NCBI GenBank assembly: GCA_029582155.1
Contig: CM055897.1
Location: 10,096,482-10,160,481, forward strand
Length of the DNA stretch: 64,000 nt
Direction of reading: 5' to 3'
Origin: Panopea generosa
Taxonomy: Eukaryota; Mollusca; Bivalvia; Adapedonta; Hiatellidae
In this document: in pieces, positions 22,101-34,515 of the stretch
How positions within the stretch are numbered: position 1 is the first letter of the stretch
Layout: the number at the start of each line of letters is the position of its first letter
Translations under genes and position numbers: made by a program
Notes under the pieces: generated by a model
What the model was told of the DNA's origin: nothing
What the model saw: the letters and a program-made list of their open reading frames with translations, nothing else
Databases searched by the model: none

Positions 22101-23566
22101 GCCAGAGCAAGTGTAAAAGTTTAATATAACGACATTTTCGCTAGCTTGGACCCTGAATTCCTTTGTAATTAACCTATAGAAGTCATATAATAAGCACAAA
22201 CGCTTATTCTCAGTAAACAGATCTGTAACACCTTTATATATAATGCATTTAGTTTCCGAAATATGCGCATCGGAAAAAAACATGATATTTTACCCATAAA
22301 CTAACTTCAAAAGTCACTGGAGTGTGACGTCATTTGCTGTATCCACAGGCGACAAGGACCTGATTAGCTAAATGTTACATATTTCGCAAGAGAATGACTG
22401 GTGAATACCTGTGTATTCGGGTCAAACGTGTCATATCAGTTAACTATCGGCAAATGCTTAACACATATATGTGATTGACAGTTGGTTTGTTTATATACGA
22501 CTTGTAATTGGGGCAGCAGGGCGCATTTAAACAAAGAAGGGTGGCGTTTTTAGGGCAGAAGGGCGGAGCCTAAAAGGGGCTGGGCGCTGCGCCCTTTCAT
22601 TCCGCTCTAGAAAAAACCCTATAGTCATTGTTGTCTATTACTGAAGGCAGTCTTCCATAATTAAAGACAATTTTGAAATAGTGTATGGATAGAATTTGCT
22701 TAAAAGTCTTCATAAGTACTCTCTGATACCCCTTTTAATGAAACATTAAATAAAAAATACACTTTACCCCGTTAGTTATGGAATAAATAACTCAAAGTAT
22801 GTCCTTGTTAAATAACAAATAAAGAGCTTGTTAAGGGATGTAACCTACTATCAAAATCCCGACATAGTTGCTTCCCTTAGTGCGCAGAATTGTTGCACAT
22901 AAACAACTACAGAAATTGTCTTTGAAACATTTCACACCTTATACTGGATTCAAATCCAGTCTCTAACAATGCACTGTATGTAAGATAGTTTGCCAGTGAT
23001 TAGTAAGTGGACTATATGGTACTACTCATATGACAGTATGCATGAGCAATCATTTATAAAGAAGAAAAAGTGCATATTTTATACAAAAAGATTACAATAA
23101 AACTAAACTTTTAACAATTAATGTCAACCTTGCTTTTATTTTCTATGCAATGAATGTATTCATCTGACATAATCACCAATAATGGACCCATTCACGTTTC
23201 TTTCTTTTCATTCAATGATTTAACATATAAACTGAACACATAATTATACTTTTGTATTCAATGCCGTTCAAATTTGTACAAAATCGTTAACTGTGCATTA
23301 TGTATTCTTAGGACATTGAAGCCCCAGTAGTCACACTAACTGGCTCCATTGAGGGAGTCACAGTTGGAGACCTGACAGTCGAGATAGCAGTTGATATTGA
23401 AAATGATGGTGGGTTCAAGGACTTTACAATTGAAATGGACATCTTACAAAGTATCATTACGATAGACAGCAACAGTGACTTGGAAGAGAGTATTCTGGGA
23501 TTACTGCCAATTCCAGTATGCTTTGATGTGAGGGGAAGTGACATTCTGGCAGCACGTGCACCATAA
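19124..23566 (+). CDS. RPA1-like OB-fold single-strand DNA-binding protein, left copy (3 exons)
   Basis: Three exons join in phase 0: 19124-19564, 20231-20446 and 23312-23566, with GT-AG borders (AAG|GTATAT, CTGTAG|AAT, AAG|GTAAAT, TTCTTAG|GAC). The product is 303 residues. Residues 1-100 look like an OB fold (alternating strands around HIAIQVVKIG, AILNFSIADGSGAMM, VRNFLLKG). A second OB-like unit spans exon 1/exon 2 (VRGQIVK, TLWRDLSEASYTVGQYLEVG). Residues 220-303 form a short acidic C-terminal part. OB-fold RPA-like genes are known passengers of Helitrons, where they may protect the single-stranded intermediate. An acceptor sits just before the ATG, implying an upstream leader exon. Intron 2 hosts a TIR element. 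The family call is by pattern only; another OB-fold protein is possible. Confidence 0.65.
20969..22621. mobile_element. 1.65 kb TIR element in intron 2 of the OB-fold gene
   Basis: The left end TGGTGTTTTTTCTAGA and the right end TCTAGAAAAAACCCTA are inverted relatives. Flanking TAGTC on both sides suggests a short target duplication. No transposase frame is visible, so it is non-autonomous. GGGCAG/GGGCGC-rich subterminal stretches lie at both ends. The superfamily is uncertain (hAT-like ends). It is present in both palindrome arms, so it predates the duplication. Confidence 0.6.
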
Positions 23567-23693
23567 ATGCCTTTTTATGAAAGACAAAAGATATAAAATA
23601 GCACATTATGGCCCTTGCCTCTCTTTTATTAAAGTAACAGTTTCATTCCATTTATTTATATGAACAGATACGTTTGTACTTACATTTCGATGT

Positions 23694-24575
23694 CAGGGCT
23701 TCTAAAATTTCAAAATGCAAACCGGTCATTTTTTTTTACTACCGTAACAATCGCACATATATCGGAAAAATCACTAAAACCAACGTACATGTAAACATAC
23801 CCCACCCAACATGTCCACCATAATGTTAATGCATTTTCTCACTTTATTAATTAGAGAACTATATCAAGTATGTTTTTGTATTGTGTTATTATGTAGAACT
23901 TGCCTTATCACAATTGTTTACTTTTTAATGACTGACATGATGTTTTCGCTTTAATTAATGAAGAATTCGTTCTGACTGTAATAAAATTTGTGTGTATCGT
24001 ATAACCGGAAGTCCAGTTACCCTAAATAGCGAAAATGTTTTTTTTTTACGAAAAGGAGCGATTAAATCAACATTAGTTAGATTTTTCTATTTAATATTAT
24101 TTCATTGAAAAGAAAATTAATAACCTGACATTTTTATACGAGTTTATATATAAATTTGAGTAATAATAGTATTTTCCATCAATTAAAAAAACAAGTCTAA
24201 GGCCAAGTGATTGATGACATAACAGGTCACATGGTTTCTTTAATACTGGTCAATGATTACGCATCAAAAGGATGCCTCGATAGATTCTTTCAAGATATTT
24301 CCCTAAAATCGGTCATCGACTCTTCCAAATCACAGCAGGCGACAGGCTTATTTACACACAAAGGAATTGGTGAGCATAACTGTGCCCGAGGTATTTTTCA
24401 CACTATCAACAGGTCATTAAAGCCAAGATTATGGTTGTTGTCACAATTTTCAGACCTTTATACTAGTTCCTTGAAAATTAATGACCCATTTTTTATCATA
24501 ATATAAAATTAATTTTGGACATGAATTGTTAAATCCGGATAATGTCCGGTCAGACTGAAGATTTTAGAAGCCCTG
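23694..24575. mobile_element. non-autonomous hAT-like element (882 bp)
   Basis: The ends CAGGGCTTCTAAAATTT and ATTTTAGAAGCCCTG are inverted repeats with the CAGGG start usual in hAT elements. Flanking 8-mers TTCGATGT and CTCAATGT match at six of eight positions, as an aged 8-bp target duplication would. An open frame at 24207-24506 has no transposase motif. It lies just after the OB-fold stop codon and is mirrored at 36640-37521. Confidence 0.7.
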
Positions 24576-24583
24576 CTCAATGT

Positions 24584-26211
24584 AAATATATATATCAAAA
24601 GCTTTTAGTACATTTCTTTTGTCACTTTGTATCTTTGGTTCATTCATGACATTAATATTCAAGAAAAAGAATGTCAGTAAAGAATTATATTTATATGTTC
24701 AAACTTTTTATCAGATTGCATATTTTGTATATAAAAAATTTACATGGCTGTGTGTGATGTATTAAAAAGAAAATCCAAGAACAGCTAAATTAACTTCCTA
24801 ACTCCTGCTCTGAAAGCTTGTAGCTACGCTTTAAAACTTGTCAATGTCATTATTTCTACCATTTTGTCATGTTTGTATATATTTTGTTATTTTTGATATG
24901 CATATTCACTAGAAACTGTTTTTAATTATTCTAGTCTACATTTTGTTCTTAACATGTAATCATTATCAATGTTATTATTTCTACCATTTTGTCATGTTTG
25001 TATATATTTTGTTATTTTTGATATGCGTATACACTAGAAACTGTTCTTACTTATTCTAGTCTACATTTTGTTCTTAACATGTAATCATTATCAATATCAT
25101 TATTTCTACCATTTTGTCATGTTTGTATATATTTTGATATTTCATATGCATTTACACTACAAACCGTTATTACTTATTCTAGTCTATGTTTTGTTCTTAA
25201 TATGTAATCTTTTCAACACAATCAACATTAATTGATTTAAATCTTGAAACTTACTTTAAATTACTTTATAGGACATTTGTCTCTCGTCATTTTTAGTCCT
25301 TTTGAGGTACTTTGATCTATAATGTGCAAGAAATGGCATAATACTAGTCAAAGTAAAAAAGGTTTCTTAAAAACATATATATTAGCTGGATATTTTGGAC
25401 GTCTACTCGGTACATTTTTGACAGAGTCGACAAAAGTTATTGAAATTTAAAAAAAAAAACACTAAAAAAAACCCAGCAACATTTAAAAAAGAATCGACCA
25501 TATCTAATGCTCAGTAAATGATAGGAAGATCATTGAATCACGAAAATGAAGATTCCTAAAGAATTGAAAGGAATCCCCATAATGTATAATCATGGTTCAT
25601 TTATGAAGTTAATATTCAAGCACAACAGTCATTTCACATGTTCAAACTTATCAGATTATGTTTTTTTATAGTTATTTACATGGCTGTCTGTTATATATAG
25701 GTTTCTTAAATACATTGTATTTATATTCAGGATATTTTGAACAGGGCAGAAAATAAGTCATGAAAATTCAAAACAGGAAAAAACACTGTGTTTAACCTCA
25801 TTTGACAACCTATGGAATCACTTCAATTTTCAAAATTTTGTTGCTCTTATTTGTTAAAACAGCCTACAAAATATTTTTATTAAGAAGTTTGTTATTATTA
25901 ATTAGTGTTCAGTCATCACTGCGCATGCGTGAATGACATTGCACAGACTCCACCCTTTTTGACGGAGGAATGATTCAATTCTGAATGAGTCGTGTACAAA
26001 CTACAAAACGCAAGTTATGCTTAGAAACGGCCTTGGCAGCGGATGGGCTTTCAAACATCAATCATCTCAGCTTTAATTGTAGCTCCGCCCAGAGTTAATA
26101 AACTGTCAATTAAGATGTTTAGTGAAACTGGGACCTGGATTTAGTCACACTGGTCAATAACAGCTAGAGTGATGGTCTGTAAATTATCAAAAAAAAGCAT
26201 AATTTTGCCTT
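24584..26211. repeat. no gene; 125-bp tandem triplicate at 24841-25210
   Basis: A unit starting TCAATGTCATTATTTCTACC begins at 24841, 24967 and about 25091, three copies of roughly 125 bp ending near 25210. The rest to 26211 is AT-rich with no gene. Confidence 0.75.
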
Positions 26212-26215
26212 TTAA

Positions 26216-26294
26216 CCCTTTACTTCATATAGATGCCTTTGGACACCTCTAATATTGAAAGCTGCGGGAAAAGGTGTATCTATGGAGTAAAGGG
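26216..26294. mobile_element. 79-bp deletion derivative of the TTAA MITE
   Basis: It starts CCCTTTACTTCATATAGATG and ends GGAGTAAAGGG, with TTAA before and the decayed ATAA after. It carries the family's GGACACCTCTAATATTGAAAGC and GCGGGAAAA terminal parts but lacks the hairpin core of the copy at 13054. It is present in both arms, so it is older than the copy at 13054. Between here and 26699 I see only a GT/AT microsatellite (about 26620-26649). Confidence 0.75.
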
Positions 26295-26699
26295 ATAACA
26301 TATATAACACCTTGAGATATTTTTGTAATTTTTTTTTCGATAGCGGGAGTTGGGTTGGGGTGGGGGGTAAAATTGGGAAAATTTGAATATATATATTTTA
26401 GTTACTCTCATATATTGTTTCAACACTGGACCTGAGAACCGCTGAACGTCAGACGTTACAGACTTGGTCGGCTAAGCTACTTTACCATTCCATTCATAAA
26501 TCCTAATGTTCCTGTACATTATAACATAATATTTATATTGTTTTCATTTAAACCTGCATCATTTAATCTTTCTCATGACTCATTTTTGTATGTCTTGTTG
26601 TCACCCTCTGAAGAAGGTATGTGTGTGTGTGTGTGTATATATATATATGGAAATAATATAACGTTAACAATGCTACCTCAGATTTCTTGAGCGCTTTCA

Positions 26700-27540
26700 G
26701 TTACATAAACCTTCTGCAGGGGACAACATCAACATCTTTTTATCCCCCCCCCAATTTTTGGGGTGGCATACAGTAATTGCAGCGTCTGTCCATTTCATAT
26801 GGTATTTTATTTCCGGCCTGTATCGTCATGCATAGATGGATTTTGTTGATACTTGGTACAAATGATCAGCATATCATGATAAAGTCGCGAATAAGTGCCA
26901 CACCCGTACCACAAGGTCAAGGTCACAATTTGTTTGGTATTGTGTGTCGGGTCTGTGACTTTGCCTTTAACTTGGCTCAATTGATCTAGATGACATGACG
27001 ACGTGTCATAAGTAAGACATAGACCCTTACCTCAAGGGTCAAGGTCACACTTTTAGTATGTATGACAACACTTTGAATCTGTTTGAGATTTCGGAAACAC
27101 TTGGCTCAATTTATCAACAATTGATCTGTAATTTTGTCTTACATTTAGGGATTTTAAATAGCTTGACACAAGTAATCAGCATGTCGTGATGATGTTTCAG
27201 CAGCAATTAACTGTTGAAATACCCAGACCATTACATCTAATGTCAAGGTCAGGTTTTTGCAAAGGTCAAGGTCACGCTTTAATGTAAAAAAGCATGAAAT
27301 TGCATGTCTAGTTTGAAACATCAGTCTATTACTCTTCATATTCATGGATACATTGCAACCTATTATAATTATATTGTTAGTTTTCAACGACCATTTAGGG
27401 GGCATGGGACACTTACCAGTGACATTTCCTGTATATATATATACATGAAAATTGTATCTGAGGTCTTTCATGAATTTTTAAAAAAAATCAAAATGACAAA
27501 AAAGCTAGTAGAGCGATAAGGCATTATGAGCCTCTTGTTT
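26700..27540. repeat. dispersed molluscan-type repeat with GTCAAGGTCAC words
   Basis: The block runs from a C-run (nine C at about 26744-26752) and GGGGTGGCATACAGTAATTG through several GGTCAAGGTCACA words (near 26924, 27048, 27243, 27265) to GCATTATGAGCCTCTTGTTT. The C-run is 29 G long in the mirror copy. I know this type of sequence as a dispersed repeat in bivalves, but the family assignment is recall, not a search. Open frames inside it are not genes. Confidence 0.5.
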
Positions 27541-27779
27541 ATTTTGCTGTTTTTTTTATGCATGAATAGACGAGATGTTATACTCAAATTTATTGTGGTT
27601 AATTATATATATTCTAATACAGTCTTTTGTTCACAAAATTCCTGTTATTTATAATACAAACTGAGAATAATACCAATTAAGTCTAATATCACATTATAAG
27701 TCAATTGAACAAAACACCAACATTTTGGATTATAATCGATTATACAATTTCTTTAATGAACGAAGAATCCGACAAGTAG

Positions 27780-28215
27780 TTGATAAATAATTATCGATCA
27801 TTAATTGGCACATCACTAGTAGACCGTGTGGTTCCGGCTAAGAATAGAATCACTGTCGATCTCTGCAGAGGGGTAGGAATCCTCCGAAAGGGCGTCGTGT
27901 TCATTTTATCATTTTTTGTCATGTTCACTGTTGGGGTTAAATTATCAACCCCTGTGTGGTTTCAGTGAGCCATATGAGTGATGGCAAGAATAGGACCACT
28001 CGTAAGAAGCGACAATATGAGTTATATGATAGAATTTGCTGTAACTCTGCATTTCTGCAGGTATCAAGGTTCTAGGTTCATTCTGCATACTCATTTGTTG
28101 GTGTATTTTTTTTGAATCTGTATGTTAATTTATGTACATGTAGAGTGAACCTGGAATCTTCCTTCCTGTTGGCATCGAATAACCTATAATGTGTTAGTAC
28201 GCCGTAAAACCCTAT
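27780..28215 (+). repeat. probable dispersed repeat ending CGCCGTAAAACCCTATTCATTCA
   Basis: The 3' part resembles common molluscan SINE tails (CGCCGTAAAACCC then ATTCATTCA). The front contains GACCGTGTGGTTCCGGCTAAG. Boundaries are approximate. Confidence 0.35.
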
Positions 28216-29460
28216 TCATTCAGATATTTTTGAAATGTTTCAGTTCCATTGTAAAAATATGGATGAATTTAAGATACATCATGACATGTTTCTATGTCTA
28301 CTGACATGAATTGCCAGGACAGTTTATGTTGTGGCAGTTTGTCTGTCAGTCTGTCCCTCCTGGTGTCCATATTTCAGTTGCTACAACTGAAGTACCCTAT
28401 TTTTTATCTGATCTGAACAATAGTTTATTTGTCCATAACTGCCCGCCCTATGGTTGTCCATAACTGGCAAAGTTATTGGCCATTGATTTGTCAAAAATAA
28501 AATATTTTGACCACTTTCGTACCATGCCATCATTTTTGAAATATTGTCATTGCCCACTGAGTTTCTGAATCAATTTCAGCACATTTTGGAATACATGTGT
28601 TTTGAATAGTCCTAGAATTATTAATTATTTTTGAAGTGTACTTGGAAATGGTCTACATAGTTTGATAAATACCTTAATAGTTGTTAAGTTTAGGAGTCTG
28701 TGAGAAATGATCAATACATTTGTGTTCTGTATGCTATCCATAATAGTTTTTGACCTCTTTACTTTGTTTTACAACAGTTACAATTATACGTCATTGTCAT
28801 ATATTCTTCAGAATGGGAAACCATGCAAGATATTAGGAGCTTCGTTTTTTTCTCCTCCTGTTAAAAGTTTCAACTCTTTCAGAACAAACTACTTAAGTTA
28901 TAGTAACTAACTTAATAAACACATTCATATCATATAATCCAAACAATGTATATAGCAATCTAAGCAACCTCATTTTTCATACATTGGGCTCAAGAGCCTT
29001 CCGTTAGAGTTTTTGTCCGTCTAGGATTTGAATTTATTTTGTTTAAATATATTTTGTTTTTATACCTACCCGGTATTAAGACTTTTGGCATTATCATATT
29101 ACTCTTGATGCATTATATTTGAAATAAAAACATGTTTCTTTACACCGCCTTTTGTTGTTTTATAATCAATAGCACTAATTGCGACAGCATTTACCAACAA
29201 CACCATGTCAGTTCACCAATATGTTCAATGTTTAAGGCTTCATGTTATTTGGTAATGATGAACGAATAAACATGTACCTTGCTTACATACTTGTATATTC
29301 ATTCACGATTTGAAGTAAACGTACACATTATCAGTTAAAATGAAGCATAATTCCATTTCTCAGAAAGCTGAACCTTCGCATTTTCTAAAACAAATCATGT
29401 GTCCCTGTATGTACTATTACGTTCATCCGCATTGCAGTACTGTCAGTACTTTGATTTATA
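28216..29460. other. inner end of left arm; no gene seen
   Basis: AT-rich DNA without a supported gene. A 67-codon frame at 28707-28910 has no motif. The arm ends at 29460. Confidence 0.5.
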
Positions 29461-31733
29461 TTTTATTATCCTAAGTGAGCATAATACAAACACAATAATA
29501 CAACTTCTAGTGTTAAAGTATGCAATTAATCAATACAAATTCTTCAAAATTTCCTAATTAACATCCTTGAGAGGGGATTCAAGTTAGTGGCCAGCAACCT
29601 AGATTAATACAATTGATTTTTAGTCAAATATGTGAGGGTGGTATGTTCAATAAATGGTCGTCCTACTGATAATATCAAATTTGGGTTAGATATTGATTAT
29701 ATTCGGTATTGTTATTTCTTTTCGTTTGTTCCAATCATAGCGTTTATTCCTTTTTGCTGAAATAATAGAATAGTTGTTAATAAGCTGATGGTAGCGGACG
29801 TCACAATATTACATTGCATAAAACAGACAATCCTTAATATAACACAGTTTCAATTTTCTATTTATTTGTCGTTCTTTTGTGCTACGAGAAGGTAACGTTC
29901 TATAAGATACTACGAAAGATTATATATAGTATTAAGTCATTGTGAATGCATAATATTATGTTGGCGCAAATTATATTGTTTCATTATTTGTCTCATTAAT
30001 ATCTGATTTTAATTCTGATATCCATGAAGATAAAGCCAACCAAACAATCCGTATCAGACTGTTGGAATGTTCACAATATCGAGCGTAGCTTGTTTTCTTA
30101 GATGAATAATTAGATATGGTATAATGTCTCTTTTGCAAAACAATTGAAATTCATAAATTGTTTTCCTGTCAATTTATTAAAGCTTTATATGTTGAAAGAG
30201 GCATACACCACTTATAATTTATTCCCTTTGATACGAAATGTGTTTGTTTGTTTTGTTCCTGCTTTATGCAGCTGTTTCCATGACGCATTTGAAATTAATA
30301 AGCAGATATTTTGTAAAGGATGCCCGAATGATAGCAGTAACGAGCTATCGAAGTTAATTATCCAGCAAATGCTACGGAACAGTGTACAATAATGAATATG
30401 GTGGTATGCTCGCTCAGAAATGGCCAAGGCAAGGGAAATGTTTTGTAAACACATTTTGAAAGTGTATAACAATTAACCATTATGTTATTTAGTAAATAAA
30501 TAAACTACGAATCACGAGAAGAGATTTACATTTACCTGTTGAACAAACGTAGCCCATATAAATGATAATTAATTAACAACAACACGATTTTTACGGCTGT
30601 TGAATATAAATGTATACAATCCATACATTTTGAGTATCATAAACAATAGAATATACATGTACATGTACCATGATTTTGTCCTATGCAATGTTATGTTTAT
30701 TACACAAGTATTAAGTACAATGTATATCAGATACCTGTGGAGAACCTCACCGCTATTAACTACATCTATTGCATCAGATATGAAAAAAATAGGCTTTGTT
30801 ATTGAAACAAAACACCAAATTATGATCATCCTGATTTTGTATGGAAAAATAAAACATTACAAGCGTCGTGTTAATTGACGTTAACAATGCATCACTCTGC
30901 CGAGACAATCCGAACAGCGGTAGTCTAATGGATAGAGTGTTGGCCGCTCACGCCAGAGGTTGCGGGTTCGATCCCCAGCTCGACCCGATGCCTCTCATAA
31001 AACAACACTCAGTACTGGTTTTACCCAGGAAGCGGACTCGAGAGCGGTTCATATAAGCTTTGAGCTTTCATCGCAATCGAGCTAAAATAAATTAGTATTA
31101 ACTAAACTAAACGTGTTTGTTGCGACTTGAGTTAGATATTCTTTTGGTGAGTATCGTTTCACTCAGATACACTGATATCACTGTATTATAATATATATAT
31201 TTAATAATCTTTTCATTAGCAGTGGAAGTTGTTATGATTTGAAAAAGTAGTGTCGTGTGCGTAAATTAATTTATAAAGATGATGGTTAAAAAATGAACTT
31301 GGATTATTTAATTATTATACTTAGTATTAACATAAAAGTTAAAACTATTCAAGGTGTGTATTTGTCATACATGTATATAGCTTTTAATAAATTTACTACT
31401 ATACATTTTTTATGTTGGTCACATTTACAAAACAACTGTCATCCCAATATTTAAGATTTACTATTAATGCAAGTAGAAACATTATATGGCATCATCGATT
31501 AGTTGTGATCACTTCCGTCATTAATAATGCATGCACAGTCTTTTATTATTGGAAATATTGAGTGAAAATGTATTACAAGACACTCTTTCTGAATCGCTAT
31601 TTTACGAATAAGATGTGTGCAAAAATCATAATGCTCAATTATTATGATTTACCTCTTTTGATCTTTGAAATAATGAATGGAATCGGATCTTGGAAAACGG
31701 CGGAGGAAATTTGAATAGTAATTTCGCCAGCTT
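29461..31733. other. unique spacer of the palindrome
   Basis: This 2273-bp segment is present once. It contains the dispersed repeat shared with 7245-7440 (about 29685-29940) and a tRNA-headed SINE (30914-31110). Open frames around 30144-30878 overlap on both strands and lack motifs, so I do not call genes. Confidence 0.85.
30914..31110 (+). mobile_element. tRNA-derived SINE
   Basis: The A box TAGTCTAATGG (30921-30931) and B box GGTTCGATCCC (30965-30975) lie at polymerase III spacing. They are followed by a non-tRNA body (ACTGGTTTTACCCAGGAAG, ATAAGCTTTGAGCTT) and a short repetitive tail (TTAACTAAACTAAAC). The family was not identified. A free tRNA gene is unlikely because the acceptor stem does not close. 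Confidence 0.7.
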
Positions 31734-31740
31734 TATAAAT

Positions 31741-32978
31741 CAAAGTACTGACAGTACTGCAATGCGGATGAACGTAATAGTACATACAGGGACACATGAT
31801 TTGTTTTAGAAAATGCGAAGGTTCAGCTTTCTGAGAAATGGAATTATGCTTCATTTTAACTGATAATGTGTACGTTTACTTCAAATCGTGAATGAATATA
31901 CAAGTATGTAAGCAAGGTACATGTTTATTCGTTCATCATTACCAAATAACATGAAGCCTTAAACATTGAACATATTGGTGAACTGACATGGTGTTGTTGG
32001 TAAATGCTGTCGCAATTAGTGCTATTGATTATAAAACAACAAAAGGCGGTGTAAAGAAACATGTTTTTATTTCAAATATAATGCATCAAGAGTAATATGA
32101 TAATGCCAAAAGTCTTAATACCGGGTAGGTATAAAAACAAAATATATTTAAACAAAATAAATTCAAATCCTAGACGGACAAAAACTCTAAAGGAAGGCTC
32201 TTGAGCCCAATGTATGAAAAATGAGGTTGCTCAGATTGCTATATACATTGTTTGGATTATATGATATGAATGTGTTTATTAAGTTAGTTACTATAACTTA
32301 AGTAGTTTGTTCTGAAAGAGTTGAAACTTTTAACAGGAGGAGAAAAAAACGAAGCTCCTAATATCTTGCATGGTTTCCCATTCTGAAGAATATATGACAA
32401 TGACGTATAATTGTAACTGTTGTAAAACAAAGTAAAGAGGTCAAAAACTATTATGGATAGCATACAGAACACAAATGTATTGATCATTTCTCACAGACTC
32501 CTAAACTTAACAACTATTAAGGTATTTATCAAACTATGTAGACCATTTCCAAGTACACTTCAAAAATAATTAATAATTCTACGACTATTCAAAACACATG
32601 TATTCCAAAATGTGCTGAAATTGATTCAGAAACTCAGTGGGCAATGACAATATTTCAAAAATGATGGCATGGTACGAAAGTGGTCAAAATATTTTATTTT
32701 TGACAAATCAATGGCCAATAACTTTGCCAGTTATGGACAACCATAGGGCGGGCAGTTATGGACAAATAAACTATTGTTCAGATCAGATAAAAAATAGGGT
32801 ACTTCAGTTGTAGCAACTGAAATATGGACACCAGGAGGGACAGACTGACAGACAAACTGCCACAACATAAACTGTCCTGGCAATTCATGTCAGTAGACAT
32901 AGAAACATGTCATGATGTATCTTAAATTCATCCATATTTTTACAATGGAACTGAAACATTTCAAAAATATCTGAATGA
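31741..32978. other. inner end of right arm; no gene seen
   Basis: Mirror of 28216-29460, with a few substitutions and no supported gene. Confidence 0.5.
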
Positions 32979-33413
32979 ATAGGGTTTTACGGCGTACTAA
33001 CACATTATAGGTTATTCGATGCCAACAGGAAGGAAGATTCCAGGTTCACTCTACATGTACATAAATTAACATACAGATTCAAAAAAAATACACCAACAAA
33101 TGAGTATGCAGAATGAACCTAGAACCTTGATACCTGCAGAAATGCAGAGTTACAGCAAATTCTATCATATAACTCATATTGTCGCTTCTTACGAGTGGTC
33201 CTATTCTTGCCATCACTCATATGGCTCACTGAAACCACACAGGGGTTGATAATTTAACCCAACAGTGAACATGACAAAAAATGATAAAATGAACACGACG
33301 CCCTTTCGGAGGATTCCTACCCCTCTGCAGAGATCGACAGTGATTCTATTCTTAGCCGGAACCACACGGTCTACTAGTGATGTGCCAATTAATGATCGAT
33401 AATTATTTATCAA
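32979..33413 (-). repeat. mirror of the 27780-28215 repeat
   Basis: Same repeat as in the left arm, reverse-complemented, with small differences near 33255. Confidence 0.35.
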
Positions 33414-33652
33414 CTACTTGTCGGATTCTTCGTTCATTAAAGAAATTGTATAATCGATTATAATCCAAAATGTTGGTGTTTTGTTCAATTGACTTATAAT
33501 GTGATATTAGACTTAATTGGTATTATTCTCAGTTTGTATTATAAATAACAGGAATTTTGTGAACAAAAGACTGTATTAGAATATATATAATTAACCACAA
33601 TAAATTTGAGTATAACATCTCGTCTATTCATGCATAAAAAAAACAGCAAAAT

Positions 33653-34437
33653 AAACAAGAGGCTCATAATGCCTTATCGCTCTACTAGCTTTTTTGTCAT
33701 TTTGATTTTTTTTAAAAATTCATGAAAGACCTCAGATACAATTTTCATGTATATATATATACAGGAAATGTCACTGGTAAGTGTCCCATGCCCCCTAAAT
33801 GGTCGTTGAAAACTAACAATATAATTATAATAGGTTGCAATGTATCCATGAATATGAAGAGTAATAGACTGATGTTTCAAACTAGACATGCAATTTCATG
33901 CTTTTTTACATTAAAGCGTGACCTTGACCTTTGCAAAAACCTGACCTTGACATTAGATGTAATGGTCTGGGTATTTCAACAGTTAATTGCTGCTGAAACA
34001 TCATCACGACATGCTGATTACTTGTGTCAAGCTATTTAAAATCCCTAAATGTAAGACAAAATTACAGATCAATTGTTGATAAATTGAGCCAAGTGTTTCC
34101 GAAATCTCAAACAGATTCAAAGTGTTGTCATACATACTAAAAGTGTGACCTTGACCCTTGAGGTAAGGGTCTATGTCTTACTTATGACACGTCGTCATGT
34201 CATCTAGATCAATTGAGCCAAGTTAAAGGCAAAGTCACAGACCCGACACACAATACCAAACAAATTGTGACCTTGACCTTGTGGTACGGGTGTGGCACTT
34301 ATTCGCGACTTTATCATGATATGCTGATCATTTGTACCAAGTATCAACAAAATCCATCTATGCATGACGATACAGGCCGGAAATAAAATACCATATGAAA
34401 TGGACAGACGCTGCGATTACTGTATGCCACCCCAAAA

Positions 34438-34469
<32 letters not shown>

Positions 34470-34515
34470 ATAAAAAGATGTTGATGTTGTCCCCTGCAGA
34501 AGGTTTATGTAACTG
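33653..34515. repeat. mirror of the GTCAAGGTCAC repeat, with 29-G run
   Basis: Same repeat as 26700-27540. The homopolymer at 34441-34469 is 29 G here against nine C in the left arm. Confidence 0.55.

Larger units (their letters stand above)
10209..29460 (+). repeat. left arm of a giant inverted repeat (palindrome)
   Basis: This 19.25 kb block reappears reverse-complemented at 31734-54623. The outer breakpoint is where ATACTTTTTATGCGG begins; the inner one is just after CAGTACTTTGATTTATA. Paired positions sum to 61215 through the gene region and to about 61193 nearer the centre. Every step change has a visible cause: a 226-bp insertion in the left arm, one Asn codon, a one-base run difference, a C/G run of 9 versus 29, and a 3.8 kb insertion in the right arm. 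Coding comparison over about 2000 codons shows only three amino-acid substitutions, so identity is well above 99 percent. Genes in both arms point to the centre. Confidence 0.95.

Noticed and set aside
20969-22621. Autonomous transposon in intron 2
   Set aside because: No frame longer than about 80 codons and no transposase motif; treated as non-autonomous.
24207-24506. 99-codon open frame
   Set aside because: Lies wholly inside a non-autonomous hAT-like element and has no transposase motif.
26440-26500. tRNA-like sequence on the minus strand
   Set aside because: The B-box region (GGTTCTCAGGTCC) does not match the consensus well enough.
27154-27471. 105-codon minus-strand frame in both arms
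   Set aside because: Entirely within the dispersed GTCAAGGTCAC repeat; repeated low-information sequence.
30914-30985. Functional tRNA gene
   Set aside because: A and B boxes are good, but the acceptor stem does not close and a SINE body follows.
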